From Molossus alvarezi (Eukaryota > Chordata > Mammalia > Chiroptera > Molossidae): a stretch of 64,000 nucleotides of DNA. The DNA is taken from NCBI GenBank assembly GCA_037176705.1, contig CM073889.1:55483596-55547595 (forward strand), written 5' to 3'. The translations under genes were made by a program, and so were the position numbers. The notes under the pieces were generated by a model, which was given only the letters and a program-made list of their open reading frames with translations, ran no database searches and was not told the DNA's origin. This document shows, in pieces, positions 25,101 through 42,644 of the stretch (position 1 is its first letter; each line of letters begins with the position of its first letter).

Positions 25101-25330
25101 CCCAGAGTGTGCACCGCACCGGCTCCTGCGGAGGGGGCCCCACTTGGAGGTTAGTCACTGAGAGGAAGTCCCAGAGGTTAGGGGGATTCGGGAATGTCCT
25201 CACGAGGGGCGCAGCGGTCAGCCTGCGAGATGAGGGTCCTGGAGGGGGTGGGGCTGCAGGGAGGGCGCTGGGTGGAGACCTAAAGAAGGAAGAGGCCTGC
25301 CCGCGGGTCAGTTGGGGAGTCCGGCAGGCC
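20530..25330. other. CpG islands between the two GATA2 promoters
   Basis: CpG-rich blocks near 20.5-21.1, 22.5-24.3 and 24.6-25.3 kb alternate with less GC-rich, probably conserved noncoding segments such as 21.46-21.51 and 22.00-22.06 kb. No bat SINE lies anywhere between about 15.8 and 37 kb, consistent with selection against insertions in a developmental regulatory domain. Long open frames here reflect high GC content and show no recognisable domain. Confidence 0.7.
22074..22107. repeat. (CA)n microsatellite
   Basis: About 16 CA units between the two GATA2 promoter regions. Confidence 0.9.
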
Positions 25331-25339
25331 GGGAGTTGA

Positions 25340-25536
25340 AGGCATAGCCAATGGAGGGCGGAGGCTGGGCGGCGTGCGGCGATGATTGGTTGGCGTGGGC
25401 TTCTTAGGCGTGCGCGGCCCCCGCTTCATGTCTGTGCAGGAGTCGGGAGCTGGCGCCAGGGCGGCCGGAGGATGCAAAGGGGCCAGAGCCGGGTGGGCCT
25501 GAGGCCGAGGCTCGCGCTGTCCCCTGCTCCTACAAA
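25340..25536 (+). promoter_or_regulatory. Proximal GATA2 promoter and first noncoding exon region (1G)
   Basis: Two CCAAT boxes, CCAAT at 25348-25352 and ATTGG at 25385-25389, precede a GC-rich stretch with no TATA box. A donor, CTACAAA/GTAAGC, ends the candidate exon at 25536, about 800 bases before the coding exon. This arrangement fits the widely used proximal 1G promoter. The start site, perhaps 25420-25440, is inferred. Confidence 0.5.
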
Positions 25537-26225
25537 GTAAGCCACGCCAGCCGCCTGACGCTGTGCCTCTGGGCCCTTCAACTCCGGGGCTCCCGCGGTG
25601 CTGCCCCTCCCCCCCCCCGAGGCCGCTTCCCTCTCCCGGTGGTGCTGCGTGTGTAAGTTTGGGATGCGAAAGCTGGCCGGGGGTTTGGGGCGCGCCAAGC
25701 TCTGAGAGGTCTCTGTGGGGGCTCAAAGCCAGGGCAGGGCTGAGGGTGACTGCTTTGGTGTTCCCTGGTGAGAGGCGCAGATTGTGATGCATGGGAGTGC
25801 TCAAGGGGGGTGGGGTGGGGGAAGGCTGGCTCTCCGCTGGTAGGGCTGCTTGTAGGTGTTGGGGGTGGGGGGCAAAGTCAATAGATGTATCTGGCGCCAA
25901 GTGTAGGTGTGTGCGTGTCGCTGGGATCAGGTGTCCTAGTGGATGCCCGGGAGCCTATCTCCAACTTTTAGTTTGTTTCTGTGTTTGTGTACCGGGAAGG
26001 TGGGGGTTCAGTGTGAGTCTTTCTAAAGTGCGACTGTGTGTGCGTTTGTTGGAGAACTAGTGTCACACACGGGTCTCGTCCTCGTGTGTGACCCCGTGTG
26101 CACGGGTGTGTGGTTCTGGGACCAGCGGTCACCATGTGAGTGTGCGGGGTATCCTCTCTCTACCACGCCTTTCTTTCATTTTGAGCTTAGAGCTTTCCTC
26201 CCACCCGAGGCTGGTCCGTGGCTGA

Positions 26226-32326
<6,101 letters not shown>

Positions 32327-33349
32327 AAACAGCCCTCCACAAATGGACAGATAGATGTAGAGAAGGGTGGCCTGCAGCTCAAGGCTGGGTGCTCCCAGGA
32401 TGGGTGGACCAAAACCTTACCTGTCTGCCCTTCCCCAAAGACTGATGCCTCTCCTGTCAGCCTGGCCTAAGCCCATTGCTGCCTCATCTGTGGGTGCTCT
32501 GCTCAGCAGTCACCAGTCATTATGGAGATTCTCACTGGGGCTGAGAGGTGGCCTCGGCCCAGTTGCTTCCTAGGTGGAGTTTCTATCATGGACAATTGTT
32601 TGGAGAGCAGAAAGGACAACTTTATGAGGAGAAAATGAGGGGGCAGGAGGCAAACAAAGGAAACCATTTTTAGAAGGAAAAGGGAGAAGGCAAAAATAAT
32701 TCATTTTGCTCTTGTTTCTAACAAGGACTGAGAAACTTGGGAGGCCTGAGCTGCCCCAAGCTCTCCCAGTCCTCCTCAGCTTGGCCTGTAGTCCACTTAC
32801 CAGGGCTCTGAGGGCAGATCTGTGAGGGACTTAAGCCCACACCTTCTCCTGGGGCTTCCCTCTCTGAAATACTGAGCCCCAAGCTGGGCCTAGCCAATCC
32901 AGAGGGGTCATGGCCTACAGGAGCCTGAGCCAGGGAGGCTGAGCCAGTGCGTGCCCTGGTGATGGGCCCTGGAGGGCAGAGACAATCATAGTCCTACATA
33001 GATTCCCAGGCCAGGGCTGGGTCACAGGAAGGAAAAAACATTTTCTTGAGAGGGGAAATGTCTCCCAGCAACTCCTCTGACTCTGAGGCTGAAGCTGATG
33101 TGACCTGTGTCCTCTTAACACCATAGCTACAGCCTGCCACCTCTGCCAGGTGAACTCCTGTATATACATCCTTTTTCTGCCAACCCCTCAACCCCTCAAC
33201 TCCTTCCCTTCCACCATGAGACAAAAGAAAAAAATATTTTTTAAAAACTGCATAAGCTTAACTCACTGATGAGTTAGTTGTTTTATTTTTTAACTATTTT
33301 TGGGTCTAGTCAATTGTACTTTGCCACGGAAGCCTTTCTTATGGAAAGG

Positions 33350-33355
33350 AATAAA
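33350..33355 (+). terminator. Proximal poly(A) signal AATAAA of GATA2
   Basis: A canonical hexamer lies about 1.0 kb after the stop codon. Use here would give a shorter UTR; it is a candidate only. Confidence 0.45.
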
Positions 33356-33947
33356 ACCTACAAATCAAGGCTGTAGCTTTGCAATTATTTTTGGAAAAGT
33401 TCTTGGATCACACAGCCCTAGAATGGGGAGCTGGGAGCCAGAGGTGGGGCCTTAGCTGCTCTTGGCTTTTGGGGGCTGATCTGGCAGGTAGCAAAGGGAG
33501 GAGTTGGGGGTGAGTCTAGGCCAGGACTCAAGGAGAGGCCGTGAACCTGCTGGGGTTCCAGGAGACCTGGGTTCTGCTCTGCTTTGCTGTGGCTGTCTGG
33601 ATCCTTCCCAAGGTACAGCTGTACATAATTCTGTCTGATCGTAGGTTCTGTATGAGGTGGTGGTGGGGTGTGGTAGCTAGAGAGGGCCATGCCCAGAAAG
33701 AGGATTGTGCTGATGTAGTTGACCAAGTGCAATATGGGCTGTTGATTGCTGCCGGGGCACCACCATAGAAGTAACTTATTTTGTACTAGCATCCACATAA
33801 GAAGCATCAGCAGTATTTTCTGTTTTATTTGGCTTGTTTTATTTTTCTTTAGTTAACTAAATTATTGTTAATTATGTACAACATTTATATGTTGTCTGTA
33901 AAAATTATACACTATCCTCTTATTCCTTTAAAGTGAATACTGTTAAT

Positions 33948-33953
33948 AATAAA
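33948..33953 (+). terminator. Distal poly(A) signal AATAAA of GATA2
   Basis: A canonical hexamer is followed within about 30 bases by a GT/T-rich element (33960-33985) and then by different, non-UTR-like sequence. The resulting UTR length agrees with the long GATA2 message in other mammals, so I take it as the main site. Confidence 0.7.
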
Positions 33954-34299
33954 GTACTTTTTGTGAATGCCTCTGTCCTGTCTTATGGACTCCTTGGGCA
34001 ACCAAGTCCCAGGTGTGGTCTAGATTAGCAGTCAAACTGGACTGCTCATACAGCCCAGTGATTTGGAGAGGAAGAACTCCTGGAATAGGGGATGGGGCTC
34101 TGTTGGCTGGGACTTTTATACTCTTCTGAACTGCTCCCATCTGAATTTCCTCTTTATTACCTAACTCTGGGGATCCCAGTGGCTGGATGGATACTGGAGA
34201 GGCTCAGGAAGGCTGTGGCTTCTCTGGCCTTTGGTCCACACACTGATCCTTTTTTTGAGGGCTCAATTGGGGATCTTACAGAACCTAACAAGAACTGAC

Positions 34300-35745
34300 C
34301 CTACATTCACTTCCTCTCGGGTACTGATCAGCTTTTGTTTCTGAGTTATCTGTTCACCGATATTTCCATTTATTGACAAACCTGATTACTAATGTATTTG
34401 ATCACCAATGTCATTGATTTCTGTCTTCTTTAATCAATTATGTTGGTCAGCAGACATAGCCATGACTGATATTCAATAATCAATGACAATGTCAATGATT
34501 CAATTACAATTATACCAGAGCCTATGATCATAGACATCTAATTACTAACAACTGATCACCAGTACTTATCAATACTTTATCAATGCCTCTGATGGATGCT
34601 GTGTCTAATCACTGAGATGGATGCTGTGTATGATCACTGACCTCCACCAAATATCACCAGTGTTTTTAGTGACTGTGCTTGCTCACATGTGTGATCATGA
34701 ATATCTCTTATCATCAGTGTTTCTGATCAGCATATCTATTCACCAATATTTCTCTTCAATGTGTCTATTTGCCAATATCTCTGATGACCACTGTCTGTTT
34801 CCTCAGTATTTATATCTACCATGTCTATGATCACCAGTTTGTCTTACCACCTAAGTTCCTGATAATCAATGTGTTGCTCACAGTCACTAATGTTCTAGGT
34901 CATCAAGAAGTATGATCACTAATGTCATTGATCAATGGTTTTCTAATCAGTGATAGATGAGATCACACATATGTGATCTCCAGAATCTTTGATCATACTA
35001 TTTCTCATCACCAATGTCTCTTTGATAATGTGTTTGGTCACTTGTCTCCAATCACCAACAATGTCCCTGATCATAAAATCCTCTTACTATAAAATTTTCT
35101 GACTATCAAGGTGGTCACTAGTGACTCTGGTTACCAGTAACCTTGACTGGTCAGTGCTGGTTACCGAGATCTCTAGTGTCCAAATAAGTGATTGTTGAAT
35201 CTTTTTATCTTCCAAGATCCTGAGGACCAATGTTCCTTATACTGCTGATCACCTGTAGTATGATCACCACTTCCCTGGTCATTGATATCACCAGTCACCT
35301 ATGTCTCTAATTACCAAATTCTCCAGTCATTGGTGCTTTTGATCCTCAGTAGATTACACATCACCAAGATCTCTGGAGGTCTCTAGTCATTGAATCCTAA
35401 GTAGCCCCTCTACCCTTGGTCATCAAGAACATGAGCACCAAGTTCTTTCATCCTAATGCTTCTGTTACCCACATCTTTGGTCCTTTGTCTTCTTAATCAA
35501 TGATTCTGATCACAAAAATCTCTGAGCACTGCCTCTTGATCATTCATGTATGACCATTACCCTCTCTGATCATGTATTTGAATGACATAATTACCTCATG
35601 ATTCCACCGTCTCTAATTATAAGTCACTCTAGTCATACATCCCTGATCAATGACTCCTTTTGACCCTAATCATCATCATCTCTGGTTCCTAGGTCCCTGA
35701 AGACCAGTATTTCTAACTACCCAATTTCTGTGTTCCTTGACAGCC
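34300..35745. repeat. Degenerate TGATCACCAATGTCTCT-type repeat array
   Basis: Dozens of imperfect copies of GATCACCA/ATCACCAATGT separated by TCTCTGA-like spacers fill about 1.4 kb, starting 330 bases past the GATA2 poly(A) site. The period is irregular, roughly 20-30 bases. It looks like an old, decayed minisatellite. No coding potential. Confidence 0.75.
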
Positions 35746-36330
35746 TCGATGTCTAATAGTCCAGAAGGCTTTTCTTTCATTCTTTTCATTCCAGATTTCA
35801 GGCTCTGGCAGGACACTTGCTTGGAGCTGGAGAAACACTGGTCCTATGAAGGCCAGTATGCCTTCTGTAAAGTCCCAGATGCCCCAGCCTGCAGGTTAGA
35901 GACGGGGGAGCAACTCTGGCACTCTGACTCAGGACATCTCTGTCTCTGGTGTTCCACCACTACTTAACCCATGTCTTTTCTCTGTGGAAGAGAAACCTAG
36001 AGCACACAAGAACCCACTTAGGTGTGGAGTCGGGTAGACACTTGCCTGCCCATCTGAATGCTTGGGCCCTCTCAAGCCTCCTAGAAGCTCCCCTTCTGCC
36101 CCTTCTCTTCCCAGCTCAGAACATTTTGGCCTCCCCTCTGCCACCTGTAGCCACAGTGAGGGCAGGGATGGTCCTGCTCTCCTATGTCCCAGCTCGTAAC
36201 TGCAGGGTTGTGTGTATATATTATCATGCAGTCAATTGTGCACTGTACACATGCCTATTGAATACTCCTATACATCAGGCACTGTTGTAGGTGTGAGGGT
36301 TATGCCAGTGAATAAAACAGAGCCCCTGAG
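35746..36330. other. Gene-free interval between two degenerate arrays
   Basis: Mostly unique sequence, with a MIR/L2-like phrase at 36265-36330 (ATCAGGCACTGTTGTAGG...GTGAATAAAACAGAG). No gene was recognised. Confidence 0.45.
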
Positions 36331-36339
36331 GAGCAAATT

Positions 36340-36730
36340 GTTCTACTTGCCTGGCCCAAAATCTAGAACCCAGAGCCAAAAGGTAGAGTCTGGAGCTGAG
36401 AGTCTACAACCTGCATCACCAAATTCAGAAGCCAGAACCCAAAACACAGAGCACAAAGCCAGTACCTCTAGACCAGAACTTAGAGTTTGGAGCTCAGAAT
36501 CAAGAACTTATATCCAAGAACTCTGAGGCTAGGGTCTAGAACCTGGACCTTAGAATCCAGATCTCAGAAACGGAGCCCAGAAATGGGGCTCTGAGAATGA
36601 ACCTTCAAATTCACAGCCTAGAGCTTGGAGCTCAGAATCCAGAATTTAGCACTGAGGACAGGGTGCCCAGGTTCTAGTGTGTGACTTAGGACCTGGAGGC
36701 CAGAATCCACAGCTCAGAGTAAGCCCCGAG
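36340..36730. repeat. Degenerate CCAGAATCTAGAACCCAGAGC-type array
   Basis: Imperfect units of about 11-13 bases, such as CTAGAACC, CCAGAGCC, GGAGCTCAGAATC, repeat about 30 times. It is an old decayed tandem repeat. Confidence 0.7.
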
Positions 36731-36739
36731 AGAAGCCCC

Positions 36740-38755
36740 ACCTATTTTTCTATTACTCCTCCAGTCTTATTGCCTTCCTTCTGCCAACCAATATTTTTTG
36801 GAGTACCTCGAGCCGATCACTGTCAAAAGTGCTGAGAGGCAGCCAGCAAGAAACAAGTAGAGAAGTGGATCCCCTCTCTCTGTAGTGTCAGATCCAAGAG
36901 AGCAGGGACTGTGTCTATATTGTCATTCTTGCATCCCGTTGACTTTTGTGGGCTTGTGGTAGGTGCTTCCCAGGTGTCAGTCAAATAGATTCATTCATTT
37001 ATCCCACTAATGTTTATTAATCCTATTTGTTCTTGGCATTTGGGTTGGTGATAAAACATATCAAAATCTTGCTCTGGTGAATTAGCTCTCTCCAGCATCC
37101 AGGAAATTCTTGGAGGGCAGGGGCTGTTTCTGACAAAGAGCTAGGGAAGGCTATGGTGGTGGTACTGGAATGGTGTTGAGTGGGGAGGGGTGACCAGGAA
37201 CAAGGAAAGCATTCTGGCTCTGGCAGGTCCCACATTCAAATTTACTTCAGAGCAGTAGAACCAAGCTCAGAGGCTTCTATTCCTACAGCTTCTGTTCCCT
37301 CCTCTATTAAGAAATCAGCTCCTAACAATGACTCCCACTGCCCAGAGTCATTGTGCAGATAAACAGTTTTAATTTTGTAGCCGCAGAGCTCCTATGCAGG
37401 GCCTGGAAGACATGCCAAGCACTGCAAATGGCCAAGATTAACAAGGCAATGGGCACCTTTGCTATTGGTGGGGCCTGGTGCCAGGGTGCCTGGGGTGGGT
37501 TGACCTTTGTTCTATCTGTTTGATCCAAAGTGGGGCTGGTTGGCCCAGGGCCTCTTCCCCTTTCTCCTACCAGGACACTCCAGACCCTACTTCTTCCCAT
37601 TTTCTGTATGGAGGAACCAAACCGTCTTTGTAATTCTTAGAGATCAGCTCATCCTTCTTCAAAAGCCCCTGCTGCCTCCTGGTGACTTACCTCTAGGGTT
37701 AGGACAGGGAAGCAGCCTTCCCCTTCCCCAGGGTCACAGAATGGACACTGCCCCAGGTGAATAGGTTTTGGGAGGAATGCCTGTCATAAAGGAAGGACAA
37801 ACTCACCTGAAAGGTGGGGAAAGAAAACAATATGAGCTGCTCCCAAAATCAGTGGGTTGTCCTAACTGAGCTTATAATGACAGGCAGGAAATCAGTAATT
37901 CACTGGGATTTTTGTTGTTGTTATTTTTCTTTAGGCAAAATAATAAAATAATTCCAAACTTATCTGGAAAATCTGACAAGACCAGTGGAAAAAGTCAGAA
38001 AATTAGGGGGAAAAAAGTGAGGGATGTGCTTGTGTGTGTGTGTTTTAAATGCTTTTTAATACTAAATAAGATTCTATGATCACAATCATTCAAATCTTGA
38101 GGTTCTGCTGTTAAGAATCAATGGCACTAATTTGGGTAAGCCCAAAGTATACCTTATTATTTGCAAGATAATGCATTATAAAGGAAGTTTCCTGAATCAA
38201 TGTAAGGGTGGGAGGGTTATTCTTTCAAGTGGAGTTGGAACAACTAGCATCTCACTAGAAGAACACTTATTCAGAGATTTAAAATCTGCAGTTGTGGCCT
38301 TATTCAAGTTTGTTTGTGCTGCATGGTGTTTTGTAAAAATGAGTTGCAAATGATCTTAAATTAGGAGGTTCACTTAAAGATAGATGGAAGGTCAGGCTCC
38401 AGGGCCTGTGTGTGTCCACAGAGCATTTTTGTCTCTTTTCCTTCAGGAAGCTTTGCCTCCATCTCCACCTGGCCCCTTATGCCCATGCCTGCTGGGTCTT
38501 GGAGACACTGAGTTTGAGTCCTGACATTATCACACATATCCTATTACATGATTGAGATGTATTAAGGAGTTAGTCTTGAAACCAAACACCAATCCACTCA
38601 GATGGATCAACCAGGTTGGTTCTTCCACAGATAAGTTGGTAGAGGGACAAAGCAATATTCAAGGTTAAGTTCAGCCTTTTAGGAACCAAAAAAAAAATAG
38701 TATTGAACATGTAAGATGTAAAAGCTATTGCAGTGAGGAGGGAATGGTAGCATAA
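36740..38755. other. Gene-free interval
   Basis: L2/MIR-like remnants appear at about 36890-37020. A short TG run lies at 38030-38042. No gene was recognised. Confidence 0.45.
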
Positions 38756-38774
38756 TTTGGGATAGTGCTTTTGT

Positions 38775-39744
38775 ATTTCTTTTTTTTATTTTATTTTTTT
38801 GTTACAGATGTTTCTTCTTTTTCACCCCATTGACACCCTTCTTCCCCTCCCCGCCGCCCTATCCCCGGCTTTGTTGTCCATGTCCATTGGTCATGCGTAC
38901 ATGCATATAAGTTCTGTGGTTTATCTCCTCCCTCCCCCCACCACCCCCTCCTCTGAGGGTTGTCAGTCTGTACCCTACATCCATGTTTCTGGGCCTACCC
39001 TATTCCTCAGACTGTTATGTTCATTATATTCCATATATAAGTGAGATCATGTGGTATTTGTCTTTTTCTGCTTGGCTTGTTTCACTTAGGATAATACTTT
39101 CTAAGGCCCTCCATGTCGTCTCAAAGGATAAGAGATCTTTCTTTCTTACAGCTGCATAGTACTCCATTGTGTATATGTATAACCGCTTTTTTATCCATTC
39201 ATCTACTGATGGACACTTGGGCCGTTTCCAGATCTTAGCTATTGTAAATAGTGCTGCTATGAACATGGGGGTACATATATTCTTTCTGATTTGTGTTTCA
39301 GGCTTCTTAGGGTATATTCCTAGAAGCGTGATCACTGGGTCAAATGGAAGTTCAATTTTTAAATTTTTGAGGTAACACCATATTGTTTTCCATAGCGGCT
39401 GTACTAGTCTGCATTCCTACCAGCAGTGTACTAGAGTCCCCTTTTCTCCACCCCCTCGCCAACACTTGTTGTTTGATGCTTTGTTGATGACGACCATTCT
39501 AACAGGTGTGAGGTAATACCTCATTATTGTTTTAATTTGCATCTCTCTGATGATTAGTGATGTTGAGCATTTCTTCATATGTCTCTTGGCCATTTGTATG
39601 TCCTTTTTGGAGAGGTGTCTATTCAGCTTCTCTGCCCATTTTTTAATTGGGTTCTTTGTCTTCTTCCTTTTGTTGAGTTGTATGAGTATTCTATATATTT
39701 TGGAAATTAATCCCTTATCTGATGTATCATTGGCAATGATGTTC
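38775..39744 (-). mobile_element. 5'-truncated L1 (ORF2 C-terminus and 3' UTR)
   Basis: The minus strand carries the C-terminal end of L1 ORF2 (about 39024-39335, with the hallmark YTMEYYAAVRKKD) followed by a 3' UTR and a poly(A) tail, seen here as a T-rich run. TGGGATAGTGCTTTTGT lies at both ends (38758-38774 and 39745-39761). It is 5' truncated, as is usual for L1. Confidence 0.92.
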
Positions 39745-39761
39745 TGGGATAGTGCTTTTGT

Positions 39762-39987
39762 TTTGTTTTTTGTTTTTTCAATATTTTGTCCAGATAGAGT
39801 GGGAGGGAGGGAGAGAGAGAGAGAAACATCGACGTGAAAGGGACACATCGAGTGGTAGCCACCCACACGACCCAACCAGGGCTGGGGACAAACTGCAACC
39901 GAGGTACGTGCCCTTAGGGGGAACCAAATCAGGGTCTCTCTGGACCTCAGGCCGACGCTCTAACCGCTGAGCCAAACCAGCCAGGGC
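39762..39987 (-). mobile_element. VES-type bat SINE inserted at the L1 target site
   Basis: A full minus-strand copy. Its flanking duplication TGGGATAGTGCTTTTGT (39745-39761 and 39988-40004) is the same 17-mer that flanks the adjacent L1. Confidence 0.95.
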
Positions 39988-40189
39988 TGGGATAGTGCTT
40001 TTGTAATGAGCTCTGAGATCATTCCATTTTCAAGACTTAAATGTTGAGTAATCATCCTAATACCAATAGCAAGAAACTTACACAAAGAGATGTCCAGAAC
40101 ATCATTATTTACAAAACCGAGAGATTGTATATAATCTAAATGCTTGAAAAAGGGCATGATAAGAATAAGGTCACAAAAGAATTAAATCA

Positions 40190-40600
40190 GGTACTTGAAA
40201 AGATATTTGCACACTTATGTTCATAGCAGCATTATTCACTATAGTCCAAAGGGAACAATAATCCAAGTGTCCATCTATGAATGGATAAGCAAAATGTTGT
40301 CAATCCATGCAATGGAATATTATGCAGCCCTAAAAAGGAAGGAAATCTGACACATGCTACAACATGAATGAACTTTGAGGACATTATGGTAAGTAAAATA
40401 AGCCAATCATCATAGGACAAATACAGTATGATTCCACTTATATGAGATTCCTAGAGTAGTCCAATTCATAGAAACAAAACGTAGAATGAGGGATGGCAGG
40501 GACTGGGGAAGGGGGAATAGAGAATCAGTATTTAATGGGTACAGAGCTTCAAGATGGTCAATTCTATGTTATGTGTATGTTCCACAATGGAAAAAAAAAA
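40190..40600 (+). mobile_element. Old L1 3' end
   Basis: Matches ancient L1 3' sequence: 'tgttcatagcagcattattcac', 'aatggaatattatgcagcc' and 'tgctacaacatgaatgaac'. Decayed. Confidence 0.75.
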
Positions 40601-41040
40601 GGAGGGAGGAGAGAGGACTAACTATAGGACATCCACTAGAAAACCTTTAGAATCTCTCCTACAAAAAAAGAATCCCTCCTGAAGTTTATGCTTTTAGAGA
40701 CAAGTCGTGCAATAGAAATATGATACTAGTTACAATAGTAACTATAGCATCTCAGAGGAAAGAATTTTCACCAAATGTTAACTAATAATAACATCTATGT
40801 GATAGATTATTTTTCTTTTGTTTTCTTCCCATCTTTCAAATATTCTAAATAATGAAATTTAATAGCTTTAGTGATTTAAAATATTTAAAAATAATCATTG
40901 CAGAATGGGAGATACTTTTGCAAAATATGCAAAAAGTCAAAATAGAAAAATAAATGTATAATAATCCCCATCCTCCCAAAAAAGAAAATCAGGCAAAGGA
41001 TACACAAAGAGGTCCTTCCCAATAGAAATGTAAATAAACA

Positions 41041-41298
41041 GCCCTGGCCAGTTTGGCTCAGCGGTTAGAGTGTCGGCCTGTGGTCCGGAGAGACCCGGGT
41101 TCGGTTCCCGCTAAGGGCACGTACTTCGGTTGCAGTTTGTCCCCGGCCCTGGTTGGTCCTGCAGGTGGCAGCCACTCGATGTGTCCCTTCACGTCGATGT
41201 TTCTCTCTCTCTCTTCCTTCCTCTCTCTCCCTCCCACTCTATCTGTACAAAAAATGGAAAAATATCCTCAGGCGAGGATAAAAAAAAAAAAAAAGAAA
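41041..41298 (+). mobile_element. VES-type bat SINE, copy A of a head-to-tail pair
   Basis: A full copy from GCCCTGGCCAGTTTGGCTCAG to ATCCTCAGGCGAGGAT and an A-rich tail. AGAAATGTAAATAAACA flanks it at 41024-41040 and 41299-41315. Confidence 0.95.
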
Positions 41299-41315
41299 AG
41301 AAATGTAAATAAACA

Positions 41316-41567
41316 GCCCTGGCCTGTTTGGCTCAATGGTTAGAGCATTGGTCTGTGAACCAGAGAGTCCGGGTTGGGATCCCACTAAGGGCACATACCT
41401 CCATTGCAGTGTGTCCCTGGCCCTGGTTGGGGTTGTGTGGGTGGCAACTAGTCCATGTGTCTCTCACATCAAAGTTTCTCTCTCCCTTTCTTCCTCTCTC
41501 TCTTCCTTCCGCTCTGAGGATAAATGCAAAAAGTGTCCTCAAGTGAGGATAAAAAAAGAAAAGGAAA
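41316..41567 (+). mobile_element. VES-type bat SINE, copy B of a head-to-tail pair
   Basis: A different subtype from copy A (GGTTGTGTGGGTGGCAACTAG middle, CTCAAGTGAGGAT tail). It is flanked by the same 17-mer at 41299-41315 and 41568-41584. Confidence 0.95.
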
Positions 41568-41907
41568 AGAAATGTAAATAAACAGCAAGTAAACATTTGG
41601 ACAGGACTCAACCTGAGAAATGATACAATGCATGCAAATGGAACAGAAAGGCATCACTTTTTACCTCTCATCTTAGCAAAAATGAAAAAGGCCAGACAGA
41701 TGTGTAGAATCAGACCTACTACATGCTGTTGGAGGGAATGTTGATGAAAATTTCACGTGCTCTCTGGCCCAACAAACCCTCCTCAGGTTCACCTCACAGA
41801 AACTCTGAAGGAGGAAAATGCAAAATTGCAGGTTTTTGAAGAAAAGCAAATTGTAGAACAATATGTAACATGTGACATTCTTTTAGTTTTAAAAAATGTT
41901 TTTGCAG

Positions 41908-42148
41908 CTCTGGCTGGTTTGGCTCAGCGGTTAGAGCGTTGGGTTGCAGACCAAAGGGTCGCGGGTTAGATTCTGATCAAGGGCATGTACCTCGGTTGTG
42001 GTTCAATCCCTGGCCCTGGTTGGGGTTGTGTGGGGGGCAACCAATCAATGTGTCTCTCTCACTTCAGTGTTTCTCTCTCTCTCCCCCTCCCTCCTACTTT
42101 ACCTGAAAATCAATGGGAAAGTGTCCTCTGGTGAGGATCAAAAAAAAT
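41908..42148 (+). mobile_element. VES-type bat SINE
   Basis: Head CTCTGGCTGGTTTGGCTCAGCGG, middle GGTTGTGTGGGGGGCAACC, tail TCCTCTGGTGAGGATC. The flanks TTTTTGCAG and ATTTGTGCAG suggest a worn duplication. Confidence 0.92.
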
Positions 42149-42327
42149 ATTTGTGCAGAAATAGAAAAATATCTGGGAAGATACATGCCTAATGAATAAT
42201 GTTTGCTAATTCTGAGAGGTATGTTAGATCAGGGATAAGTAAGAGGGTTTTCATTTTATAAACTTGTGTTATTATATTAATGTTTTATAACTATGTGCCA
42301 CCTTTGTAATTTAAATTATTAAAAATT

Positions 42328-42589
42328 GCCCTGGCCAGTTTGGCTCAGCTGTTAGAGCGTTGGCCTGCGGTCCGGAGAGACCCGGGTTTGGTTCCAGCTA
42401 AGGACACGTACTTCGGTTGCAGTTTGTCCCCGGCCCTGGTTGGTCGTGCGGGAGGCAGCCACTTGATGTGTCCCTTCACATCGATGTTTCTCTCTCTCTC
42501 TCTCCCTTCCTCTCTCTCCCTCCCACTCTATCTGTACAAAAAATGGAAAAATATCCTTGGATGAGGATAAAAAATAAATAAAAATAAAA
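42328..42589 (+). mobile_element. VES-type bat SINE with 16-bp target-site duplication
   Basis: The same subtype as copy A at 41041 (ACTTCGGTTGCAGTTTGTCCCC). TAAATTATTAAAAATT flanks it at 42312-42327 and 42590-42605. Confidence 0.95.
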
Positions 42590-42644
42590 TAAATTATTAA
42601 AAATTATTAAGTACAGTACTATATAATATATGTATATATCATCT

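Larger units (their letters stand above)
32327..33975 (+). other. GATA2: GATA2 3' untranslated region
   Basis: The UTR starts after the stop codon and probably ends about 20 bases past the distal poly(A) signal, giving about 1.6 kb. The last 700 bases become AT-rich, with T-rich runs near 33240-33320 and 33830-33950. I see no interspersed repeat inside it, which fits a conserved UTR. The exact cleavage site is inferred. Confidence 0.75.

Noticed and set aside
39024..39335. 103-codon frame ending an L1 ORF2
   Set aside because: It is the retained C-terminus of a 5'-truncated L1 and cannot encode a working enzyme; annotated as part of the mobile element.
41041..41110. tRNA-like sequences in the SINE heads
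   Set aside because: They have box-like promoter words but sit at the 5' ends of SINEs with A-rich tails and target duplications; they are not tRNA genes.
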